Below are positions 1 to 4,349 of a stretch of 5,087 nt of DNA, piece by piece. The stretch is taken from the NCBI GenBank assembly GCA_964576135.1, contig CAZNTZ010000035.1:1-5087 (forward strand), read 5' to 3'. Numbering within the stretch: the first letter of the stretch is position 1; every line of letters begins with the position of its first letter. The stretch is from CAZNTZ01 sp964576135. Lineage in GTDB: Bacteria > Pseudomonadota > Alphaproteobacteria > Rs-D84. Position numbers and translations under genes: made by a program. Below the pieces are notes generated by a model. It did no database searches. It was given only the letters and a program-made list of their open reading frames with translations, and was not told where the DNA came from.

Positions 1-23
1 ATGCCGATATTCATTATTTTCAT
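1..23 (-). CDS. Start of an unidentified frame leaving the window (partial)
   Basis: An ATG at 23-21 on the minus strand opens a frame reading MKIMNIG before the window ends. It overlaps the stop of the integrase-like frame as TTATGA. A GAGGTG motif (35-30) lies six bases upstream of the ATG, which is good Shine-Dalgarno spacing. This arrangement fits translational coupling of a downstream gene. The alternative is that it continues the preceding protein after a -1 shift at TTATGA, since the tail of that frame looks like the start of a Clp-fold serine protease. Seven codons are too few to assign a function. Confidence 0.3.
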
Positions 24-634
24 AAGTCACACCTCATATGATCGTTAAAAGATATACCACCAAAATAAGTCAGAACGTCCGCATTAAAATGATTTTCAAG
101 TTCTGATAGGTGCTTAGCGTGATTCGCCATATAAATACTAACTTCCGAACCTAATTTTTTATGCAGTCGTTCAACGTCTCCACGCGTTATATCTAGCATT
201 CTACGATTATGAAACTCGCGTAAATATAAACGCATAATAGATTGTTCCTGTAACTTAGTGGTTTCTTTATGTGTAGGATTAGAGTGACTAGGAACAAAGT
301 AATTATCAAAGAATTCTTTTATTGTTACATCTTGGCGCATTTTACGCTTTTCATTATTTGGATTTTTACCATCATTAACTATTTTCATATTTGCCAACAA
401 TAATTCGCGTGCACTTTTCAGGTTTGTATTTGCGGCATCCCCTAGACGAACGTAAGTCACCCGTCCATTTATATTTTTCAAAAGATAATAAATTTTGCTA
501 GTTTCACCAACGCGTATAACAAAGTTTTTTGTAGCCGTATCCCGAACAATATATCGCTTCCCTTTATCAGCAAATGGCAATGCTGTAATTGCAGCTTCAG
601 TAAAGTTAAATTTCGTTTGCGCTGGTTGTGGCAT
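20..634 (-). CDS. Truncated tyrosine recombinase (DUF4102/P4-type integrase), catalytic domain missing
   Basis: The 204-residue product has the start of a P4-type phage/island integrase. Residues ~10-90 form the DUF4102 arm-binding domain (FTEAAITALP; then RDTATKNFVIRVGETSKIYYL, YVRLGDAANTNLKSARELL). Residues ~103-175 form the SAM-like core-binding domain (TIKEFFDNYFVPSH... LDITRGDVERLHKKLG... YMANHAKHL). Family members are about 400 residues and end in a catalytic domain with an R-H-R-Y set; none of that is present, so the protein cannot recombine DNA. From about residue 176 the sequence no longer fits an integrase. LENHFNADVLTYFGGI instead resembles the beginning of SDH-type (Clp-fold/S49-like) serine proteases, which I infer from pattern memory only. 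The start is well supported: GAGGT (644-640) lies five bases before the ATG. It may still bind DNA and act as a dominant-negative or regulatory fragment, or be a decaying remnant. It reads away from the tRNA scar at 831-869. Confidence 0.75.
   Translation of the reverse strand: MPQPAQTKFNFTEAAITALPFADKGKRYIVRDTATKNFVIRVGETSKIYYLLKNINGRVTYVRLGDAANTNLKSARELLLANMKIVNDGKNPNNEKRKMRQDVTIKEFFDNYFVPSHSNPTHKETTKLQEQSIMRLYLREFHNRRMLDITRGDVERLHKKLGSEVSIYMANHAKHLSELENHFNADVLTYFGGISFNDHMRCDL
30..35 (-). promoter_or_regulatory. Ribosome binding site for the frame starting at 23
   Basis: GAGGTG on the minus strand, six bases before the ATG at 23-21 and inside the last codons of the upstream frame. It supports reinitiation or coupled translation at the overlapping stop/start. 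It could be a chance match, because it also encodes Met-Arg-Cys in the upstream frame. Confidence 0.35.
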
Positions 635-639
635 TTCTT

Positions 640-644
640 ACCTC
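640..644 (-). promoter_or_regulatory. Ribosome binding site of the integrase fragment
   Basis: GAGGT on the minus strand, five bases before the ATG at 634-632. It fixes the start codon and suggests that the 5' end of the gene is still under selection or only recently truncated. Confidence 0.6.
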
Positions 645-654
645 TATTTTTCCG

Positions 655-706
655 TGGCTAATTTATTGTGGCTAATTTTTTATCTAGTTGGCTAACCTAT
701 GGCTAA
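655..706 (+). repeat. Four direct TGGCTAA repeats, candidate integrase arm-type sites
   Basis: TGGCTAA occurs at 655-661, 669-675, 689-695 and 700-706, all in the same orientation, with start-to-start distances of 14, 20 and 11 bases. Read on the integrase strand this is TTAGCCA. The cluster lies between the integrase start and the tRNA-Arg scar. Short directly repeated arm-type sites recognised by the DUF4102 domain are expected in that place. They may also place int under autoregulation, because they sit directly upstream of its RBS. The repeat is seen directly; binding by Int is inferred. Confidence 0.6.
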
Positions 707-794
707 CTTTTATGATAAAAATTTACCACTACCTTATAAAGCATCGTAAAGGAAATAACCTCAGAAATCCAGCAAAAATATAAAGAAAAATAAA

Positions 795-800
795 ATTATA
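795..800 (-). promoter_or_regulatory. TATAAT -10-like box upstream of the integrase fragment
   Basis: A perfect TATAAT lies on the minus strand here, but no acceptable -35 is found 16-18 bases upstream (GCCTAA or similar). It could be a weak integrase promoter. Expression by readthrough from the tRNA promoter at 918-946 is equally possible. Confidence 0.25.
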
Positions 801-823
801 TAAAACCGCAGAAAACATTAGGC

Positions 824-837
824 CTATAAATTAGAAA
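824..837 (-). other. Putative att junction in the tRNA anticodon loop
   Basis: This is where the tRNA-Arg sequence ends (loop 837-831) and non-tRNA sequence begins (from 830 leftwards). With the int fragment and arm-like repeats on the left and chromosomal genes on the right, it is best read as the host/element boundary (attL or attR). The core length cannot be defined without the other end of the element. Confidence 0.45.
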
Positions 838-869
838 TCTGTTGCTCTATCCAGCTGATCTACGGGCGC
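831..869 (-). tRNA. 5' half of tRNA-Arg(UCU), cut after the anticodon loop (pseudo-tRNA, probable attachment scar)
   Basis: Read on the minus strand, 869-863 is the acceptor strand GCGCCCG. It is followed by TA, the D-arm GATC-AGCTGGATA-GAGC (860-844), base 26 A, the anticodon-stem strand ACAGA (842-838) and the seven-base loop TTTCTAA (837-831), with anticodon TCT at 835-833. The expected continuation (TCTGT, variable loop, GGTTCGAATCC T-arm, CGGGCGC) is absent; TTTATAGGCC follows instead. The gene therefore stops at the 3' edge of the anticodon loop, a common tyrosine-recombinase crossover place, and the integrase fragment lies just downstream. The D-stem has GATC opposite GAGC, an A-G mismatch at 11-24, consistent with decay. 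It has its own promoter (918-946). No 3' half is visible to the left, so the product cannot be a working tRNA. Confidence 0.7.
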
Positions 870-890
870 ATAAAACTAAAAATCAAATAT

Positions 891-907
891 TTGCGGTTTT
901 ACCGCAA
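891..907. promoter_or_regulatory. Perfect 7-bp hairpin (TTGCGGT/ACCGCAA) in the tRNA leader
   Basis: TTGCGGT (891-897), a three-base spacer and ACCGCAA (901-907) form a perfect inverted repeat. It lies between the minus-strand promoter (start near 911) and the tRNA half (869). On the minus strand it is followed by ATATTTGATTTTT, a loose U-rich stretch, so it could act as an early pause or weak terminator. It could also be a processing hairpin or a protein-binding palindrome. Confidence 0.45.
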
Positions 908-917
908 TCGTTTCGCG

Positions 918-946
918 ATTATATAATGATTTTCCTTATTTTTCAA
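918..946 (-). promoter_or_regulatory. Sigma-70-type promoter for the tRNA-Arg remnant
   Basis: On the minus strand, TTGAAA (946-941) and a perfect TATAAT (923-918) are separated by exactly 17 bases. The predicted start is near 911, about 42 bases before the tRNA 5' end. The CGCG just after the -10 box (917-914) resembles the GC-rich discriminator of stable-RNA promoters. With the tRNA broken, this promoter now transcribes into the integrase fragment. Confidence 0.7.
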
Positions 947-962
947 ATGTATTTTGTTTATC

Positions 963-991
963 TTGATTTATTTGTCTTTTTTTGGTATAAT
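963..991 (+). promoter_or_regulatory. Sigma-70-type promoter for the tail-like gene
   Basis: TTGATT (963-968) and a perfect TATAAT (986-991) are 17 bases apart, giving a start near 998. Its -35 box lies 16 bases from the -35 box of the divergent tRNA promoter, so the two may share control. The transcript would meet the hairpin at 1006-1020 almost at once. Confidence 0.7.
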
Positions 992-1005
992 CTGAATGCA
1001 AGGAA

Positions 1006-1028
1006 CCGCCGATTTGGCGGATTTTTTT
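1006..1028 (+). terminator. Promoter-proximal terminator/attenuator hairpin
   Basis: CCGCC (1006-1010), loop GATTT, GGCGG (1016-1020), then A and seven T (1022-1028) form an intrinsic-terminator shape. It begins about eight bases after the predicted start of the plus-strand transcript and 57 bases before the tail-like gene. It should stop most transcripts near 30 nt unless overridden. GGCG (1016-1019) can also pair with CGCC at 1041-1044, so an antiterminator fold is possible. The stem is only five GC pairs, so efficiency is uncertain. Confidence 0.55.
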
Positions 1029-1040
1029 ATTAATAATTTT

Positions 1041-1053
1041 CGCCCAAGTGGCG
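1041..1053 (+). promoter_or_regulatory. Second leader hairpin CGCC/GGCG
   Basis: CGCC (1041-1044) and GGCG (1050-1053) flank a five-base loop in the leader of the tail-like gene, 21 bases before its RBS. It is not followed by a T-run, so it is not a terminator. Its 5' arm is complementary to GGCG of the upstream terminator stem, which would allow two exclusive folds. Confidence 0.35.
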
Positions 1054-1073
1054 TAAGAAAATCAAAATTACAA

Positions 1074-1078
1074 AAGGA
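1074..1078 (+). promoter_or_regulatory. Ribosome binding site of the tail-like gene
   Basis: AAGGA lies six bases before the ATG at 1085 and decides this start. Confidence 0.6.
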
Positions 1079-1084
1079 TTTTAC

Positions 1085-1681
1085 ATGTCAAAAATACTGC
1101 AAGTGCGGCGCGGAACAACTGCTGCAAACGAAAACTTTACCGGGCTGCCCGGCGAAATTTCTATGGATACAGACACTGGAACTTTGCGCGTTCATAACGG
1201 ACAAACAGTAGGTGGAATACCGCTTGCTCGGGCGGATATGGCCAACGTTAATACTGGTTCTTTTGCAAATTTTACACCTGATTCTGTCAGTGCCGCTGTG
1301 TGGAATACACTGTTTCGAGAACACAATTTGAAAACCAATATTTTTGGAATCAGCGACGCACGCCCAATAACCCAAAACATATATATTGAATACATTTTTG
1401 ACACCCTGCCCGAAATTGATTTATCCCGCGCAGTGGCCGATGTCATACTTGTTTGTCAAACCCCAGTTGCCGGATACAGCGTCGGAGATTATGTATATGC
1501 ATTTGGTATAGGCAATATTCCATGTCCCCGCCCAATTGCTTTCAAGTATGAATCAGGGGTCAAACTGAGACAATTTATTAACGGTGAATTAATATGGGTT
1601 ATAAATAAAACAGACGGTACTCGTGTAAACATAACAACATCAGATTGGCGTATCATTTTCCGAATTTGGGGAAATGAATAA
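1085..1681 (+). CDS. Phage-tail-like protein with Mtd/hyaluronate-lyase N-terminal-type domain
   Basis: A 198-residue protein without a signal peptide or membrane segment. Residues ~3-50 (ILQVRRGTTAANENFTGLPG, then EISMDTDTGTLRVHNGQTVGG and IPLAR) match the repeat-like module at the N-terminus of phage receptor-binding and tail-fibre proteins, annotated as major tropism determinant N-terminal or hyaluronate lyase N-terminal domain. Hallmarks are VRRGTT, GEI-x-x-DT and L-x-V-x-x-G-x-T. A Ser/Asn/Ala-rich linker follows at ~52-72. The C-terminal half is unassigned and ends in TTSDWRIIFRIWGNE, a beta-rich, aromatic end like those of tail proteins. The gene stands alone, without other phage structural genes, between the tRNA scar and ackA, and has its own promoter and leader hairpins. 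It may be a phage remnant, an orphan tail or adhesin protein, or a host gene of viral origin. A role in surface binding is inference. I do not recognise the C-terminal domain. Confidence 0.7.
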   Translation: MSKILQVRRGTTAANENFTGLPGEISMDTDTGTLRVHNGQTVGGIPLARADMANVNTGSFANFTPDSVSAAVWNTLFREHNLKTNIFGISDARPITQNIYIEYIFDTLPEIDLSRAVADVILVCQTPVAGYSVGDYVYAFGIGNIPCPRPIAFKYESGVKLRQFINGELIWVINKTDGTRVNITTSDWRIIFRIWGNE

Positions 1682-1687
1682 CTGGTG

Positions 1688-1717
1688 TTGACTAACAACC
1701 GAAAACGGTGTTAAAAT
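1688..1717 (+). promoter_or_regulatory. ackA promoter with an inverted repeat in its spacer
   Basis: TTGACT (1688-1693) and TAAAAT (1712-1717) are 18 bases apart, predicting a start near 1724 and a ~15-base leader. The spacer holds ACCG-AAAA-CGGT (1698-1709), a small palindrome that could be an operator. No terminator separates the upstream tail-like gene from ackA, so readthrough could add to expression. Confidence 0.55.
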
Positions 1718-1727
1718 CGCGGAATCT

Positions 1728-1732
1728 GGGGG
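1728..1732 (+). promoter_or_regulatory. Ribosome binding site of ackA
   Basis: GGGGG lies six bases before the ATG at 1739. It is a non-classical G-only Shine-Dalgarno that can pair with the CCUCC end of 16S rRNA mainly through its G run. Confidence 0.4.
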
Positions 1733-1738
1733 CAACAA

Positions 1739-2977
1739 ATGTACATACTCGCACTGAACTGTGGTTCTTCTTCATTAAAATATCAAGTATTTGATGCTGA
1801 TTCTAAAACTGTATCATTCAGCGGGGTTGTTGAAAAAATCGGATTGCCTGATTCATTTATTACACAAAAATTTCCAGATGGAACCAAGCAGCAAAAAATT
1901 ACTGAAATAAAAAATCATTCAGAGGCTTTAAACCTGGCTATATTTATGCTGCGCGAGGCATCATTTGATATAACACAAATTGTTGCAGTTGGACACAGAC
2001 TGGTTCATGGCGGGGAAAAATTCACACATTCAGTCGAAATTACAGATGAAATTTTAAGAACCGTAGAAAGCCTTTGTGATTTGGCACCACTGCATAATCC
2101 TGCAAATTTACTGGGTATTATCGCTGCACAACAATTGTTACCAAATGCGCGTCACGTTGCGGTTTTCGACACAAGTTTTCATCAGACAATGCCAACCTTT
2201 GCATACAGATATGCCGTTCCAAATGCGTGGTACACACAACTTGGTGTACGTCGTTATGGATTCCATGGTACCAGTCATTTATACGTTTCAAAGCGTGCCG
2301 CAAAAATGCTTGGGCGTCCAGCACGAGATTGTAATTTCATCAGCCTGCACATTGGCAGTGGGGCATCAGCATGCGCAATAAAGAAAGGCATTTCAGTTGA
2401 TACATCAATGGGTTTAACACCGCTTTCGGGATTGACGATGGGTACACGTCCAGGTGATATTGACCCAGGTGCGATTTTATATGTTATGGAAAAATTAAAT
2501 CTGAGCCCGGCGCAAATTCAGACGCATTTGAATAAGCAATCCGGATTATTGGGTTTAACCGACTGTTTTTCAGACAGACGCGACATTCGCGAAAACCAAG
2601 ATACAAATCCTTCATGTCGTTTAGCAATCGAAGTCGAAGCAAATAACGTAAAAAAATATATTGGCGCATACGCCGCAGAACTTGGGCATGTTGATGCAAT
2701 TATATTCACAGCAGGCGTTGGTGAAAATGATAAATATTTACGTGAAAAAATATGCACAGATTTAACAGATTTCGGAATCAAATTGGATATTGATAAAAAC
2801 ATAGTAACAGAAGGTCGATTTGGAATCGGTGACACAGAAATCAGCGCACCAGATTCAAAAATTAAAATATTTATGATTCCAACAAACGAAGAATTAGTAT
2901 TGGTCGAAGATACAATTGCGATAATTAATGGAACATATAAACCAGACCATCTGGAAATGAATTATTCATTTGCATAA
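1739..2977 (+). CDS. ackA: Acetate kinase
   Basis: A complete 412-residue cytosolic acetate kinase (acetyl phosphate + ADP <-> acetate + ATP). This is the ATP-forming end of the Pta-AckA overflow and fermentation route, and it also sets the acetyl-phosphate pool. Family motifs run in order: NCGSSSLK (7-14, phosphate and nucleotide contacts), GHRLVHGG (85-92, with R87 as the substrate arginine), HNP (119-121), FDTSFHQTMP (143-152, with D144 the presumed catalytic Asp), YGFHGTSH (173-180, H176), HIGSGAS (204-210), DTSMGLTPLSG and MGTRPGDIDPG (221-244, R237), SGLLGLT (268-274), FTAGVGEN (323-330) and IPTNEEL (380-386, E385). These correspond to known active-site positions of the Methanosarcina enzyme with a small offset. 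Nothing essential is missing. About 15 residues after the usual end (NGTYKPDHLEMNYSFA) are extra. No pta lies next to it. The gene has its own promoter and terminator and is convergent with the protease gene, with one base between stops. Confidence 0.97.
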   Translation: MYILALNCGSSSLKYQVFDADSKTVSFSGVVEKIGLPDSFITQKFPDGTKQQKITEIKNHSEALNLAIFMLREASFDITQIVAVGHRLVHGGEKFTHSVEITDEILRTVESLCDLAPLHNPANLLGIIAAQQLLPNARHVAVFDTSFHQTMPTFAYRYAVPNAWYTQLGVRRYGFHGTSHLYVSKRAAKMLGRPARDCNFISLHIGSGASACAIKKGISVDTSMGLTPLSGLTMGTRPGDIDPGAILYVMEKLNLSPAQIQTHLNKQSGLLGLTDCFSDRRDIRENQDTNPSCRLAIEVEANNVKKYIGAYAAELGHVDAIIFTAGVGENDKYLREKICTDLTDFGIKLDIDKNIVTEGRFGIGDTEISAPDSKIKIFMIPTNEELVLVEDTIAIINGTYKPDHLEMNYSFA

Positions 2978-2978
2978 T

Positions 2979-4283
2979 TTAATTTTCTGACTTTAATATA
3001 TCCCCGGATTTTAGATATTCTGGGGATTTTTTTAACAATTTATCCATTGCCGATTTTGCATATTTTTTCGCCAGTTTATCATTATTATTCAAATTATAAT
3101 ATTCCGCCATTGCCCAATCTGATTTTCCGTTATTACCCTGTGCGCCATATGCACGCGCCAAGACATAATATGCTAATGGTGCCGGTTCAGTTAAAATTGC
3201 ACGCTTTGCAAGTTCAATAGATTTATCAATATCCCCGTCTTTTTTTCGTTCCCCCAACACCAGTGCGAGCGCCGTTTGAATCTGAGATTTATTAGAATTT
3301 GTCGTTAATAAATCAATGGATTTGTCATAAGCAACAATACTGTCGTCATAATGCCCAAACTGATATTCAATATCACCCAACACTTCATAAAAATAAGGAT
3401 TATTTGGCTTTCGCGTAACAAGTGTTAAAATTCCTGTCTTTGCCATTTCAAGATTTCCAATACGCATTGCAGCAATTGAACGCGCGTAAATTGCTTCATC
3501 AGTTTTGTTACTTTTTGGATACAAATTTGCCACACGATCAGCATTTTCAAGATACCCAACAAGTTTTGCGCGAACCAAGTTATAATTTTGATTTTTCTTT
3601 GTCGACACATTATTTTGTTTTATTGTTTTCAGTTTATTTTTAACATTTGTTAAACGCTCGTTGGTCAATGGGTGATTTGTTTTAAACGGTGATAACCTTT
3701 CTTCTGATTGCATATTTTGCATAATTTTCATTACATCAATAAAACCATAAGTTGGCAATTTTGCTTTGACTAATAAATCTATACCCATATCATCGGCGAT
3801 ACGTTCTTCGTCACGCGAAAATGAAAGCAGAGATTGTTGTGCTATACCCGTAGATCCAGCCAAAACACCAGCCCCAGCACCAGGGTTAGCAACCATCAAA
3901 GCAACCCCAAGGGCCTGCATAACAAGTGCTCTTTGCATTTCACTGCGCATGCGTGCGGATAATTGAACCATATGACCACCAATCATATGCCCCATTTCGT
4001 GCGCAATTACTGCTTGAAATGTATTTGGATTTTCTATGTGTGAAATCAACCCTGTATAAATATAAATATCTTCACCCCCAGCGGTAAAAGCGTTAAAATC
4101 ATTATCCCCCAAAATATGAATTTTCATACGACCATTTGGAACACCAGCAGCACGTGCAAGCGGCGCTATTAGTTCGCCAAGCACTGCTTCGGTTTCTGTA
4201 TCACGAATTTCCAAAGCAGCATTTGCAAAATTTGCAGCAAAAGAAATAACATTAAAAATAAAAAATACTTTTAAGAATTTCAT
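2979..4283 (-). CDS. Secreted M48 metalloprotease with TPR domain, BepA-like
   Basis: A 434-residue periplasmic zinc protease of the BepA/YfgC type. BepA in E. coli degrades or promotes folding of stalled outer-membrane proteins such as LptD at the BAM complex. A signal peptide covers residues 1-22 (MKFLKV, hydrophobic FFIFNVISFAA, cleavage likely after ANA). The M48 domain carries HEMGH at 95-99 (H95 and H99 zinc ligands, E96 general base). The downstream glutamate ligand is in EERIAD (E160), and an HPLTNER motif has H204 in the place of the switch His of BepA. A Gly/Ala-rich hydrophobic stretch (119-147) fits the membrane-facing loop of the family. Residues ~235-420 are helical TPR-like repeats (AIYARSIAAMRIGNLEMAKTG, FYEVLGDIEYQFGHYDDSI, AYYVLARAYGAQGN). 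I chose the ATG at 4283 because the signal peptide begins there; a TTG 21 bases upstream lies within the promoter. No Shine-Dalgarno precedes the ATG, and the promoter predicts a leaderless mRNA. Confidence 0.92.
   Translation of the reverse strand: MKFLKVFFIFNVISFAANFANAALEIRDTETEAVLGELIAPLARAAGVPNGRMKIHILGDNDFNAFTAGGEDIYIYTGLISHIENPNTFQAVIAHEMGHMIGGHMVQLSARMRSEMQRALVMQALGVALMVANPGAGAGVLAGSTGIAQQSLLSFSRDEERIADDMGIDLLVKAKLPTYGFIDVMKIMQNMQSEERLSPFKTNHPLTNERLTNVKNKLKTIKQNNVSTKKNQNYNLVRAKLVGYLENADRVANLYPKSNKTDEAIYARSIAAMRIGNLEMAKTGILTLVTRKPNNPYFYEVLGDIEYQFGHYDDSIVAYDKSIDLLTTNSNKSQIQTALALVLGERKKDGDIDKSIELAKRAILTEPAPLAYYVLARAYGAQGNNGKSDWAMAEYYNLNNNDKLAKKYAKSAMDKLLKKSPEYLKSGDILKSEN
3000..3033 (+). 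terminator. ackA terminator, embedded in the convergent protease gene
   Basis: ATCCCCGGA (3000-3008), a ten-base loop and TCTGGGGAT (3019-3027), nine pairs with one G-U, are followed by a T-run ending at 3033. It starts 23 bases after the ackA stop. It lies entirely inside the last codons of the minus-strand M48 gene. On the minus strand no T-run follows the stem, so it works in the ackA direction only. Confidence 0.75.
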
Positions 4284-4289
4284 GAATTC

Positions 4290-4318
4290 ATTATCAATTA
4301 TCAAAAATTATTTATCAA
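4290..4318 (-). promoter_or_regulatory. Promoter of the M48 gene, predicted leaderless start
   Basis: On the minus strand, TTGATA (4318-4313) and GATAAT (4295-4290) are 17 bases apart. Seven bases below the -10 box is 4283, the A of the ATG, so the mRNA would begin at or within a base or two of the start codon. The absence of a Shine-Dalgarno sequence fits this. Confidence 0.5.
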
Positions 4319-4321
4319 TTA
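4291..4321 (+). repeat. Two direct TTATCAATTA repeats 21 bp apart over the M48 promoter
   Basis: TTATCAATTA occurs at 4291-4300 and 4312-4321, two helical turns apart, overlapping the -10 and -35 boxes of the M48 promoter. The repeats could be a tandem operator. Equally, they may only reflect the similar base pattern of the two promoter boxes in AT-rich DNA. Confidence 0.35.
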
Positions 4322-4349
4322 AAAAAACGCGCTTGATGCGCGTTTTTTT
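4321..4349 (-). terminator. Bidirectional terminator after the RNase E/G gene
   Basis: A run of seven A, CGCGC (4328-4332), loop TTGAT, GCGCG (4338-4342), then seven T (4343-4349). The A and T runs extend the stem, and the structure works in both directions. On the minus strand it ends the RNase E/G transcript, overlapping the stop codon at 4350-4348. It thereby insulates the M48 promoter directly downstream. Confidence 0.85.

Noticed and set aside
763..839. AGAAATC direct repeat (763-769 and 833-839) as att core duplication
   Set aside because: Only seven bases match in AT-rich DNA and the flanks do not extend the match, so it is as likely chance as a duplicated core.
600..869. Group I intron interrupting the tRNA-Arg anticodon loop
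   Set aside because: Such introns exist in bacterial tRNA-Arg genes, but no T-arm (GGTTCGA) or matching acceptor 3' strand was found leftwards to position 1, and the space holds the integrase and its repeats.
842..1033. Small plus-strand ORF across the promoter region
   Set aside because: It has no RBS, overlaps the antisense of the tRNA half, both promoters and the terminator hairpin, and its low-complexity Phe-rich product is typical of AT-rich noncoding DNA.
996..1211. Plus-strand ORF overlapping the start of the tail-like gene
   Set aside because: It starts inside the terminator leader and reads the tail-like gene in another frame. The VRRGTT protein in the correct frame has an RBS and domain similarity.
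1085..1681. Target of a diversity-generating retroelement
   Set aside because: The N-terminal module resembles Mtd, a known DGR target. However, the C-terminus lacks the C-type-lectin fold signature and the adenine-rich variable repeat, and no template repeat or reverse transcriptase is present.
2484..2835. Antisense ORFs within ackA
   Set aside because: They lie entirely inside a strongly conserved acetate kinase frame and lack ribosome binding sites or recognisable motifs.
4284..4304. TTG start extending the M48 protein by seven residues
   Set aside because: It would put MIIDNEF in front of a clean signal peptide, and the codon lies between the predicted promoter boxes.
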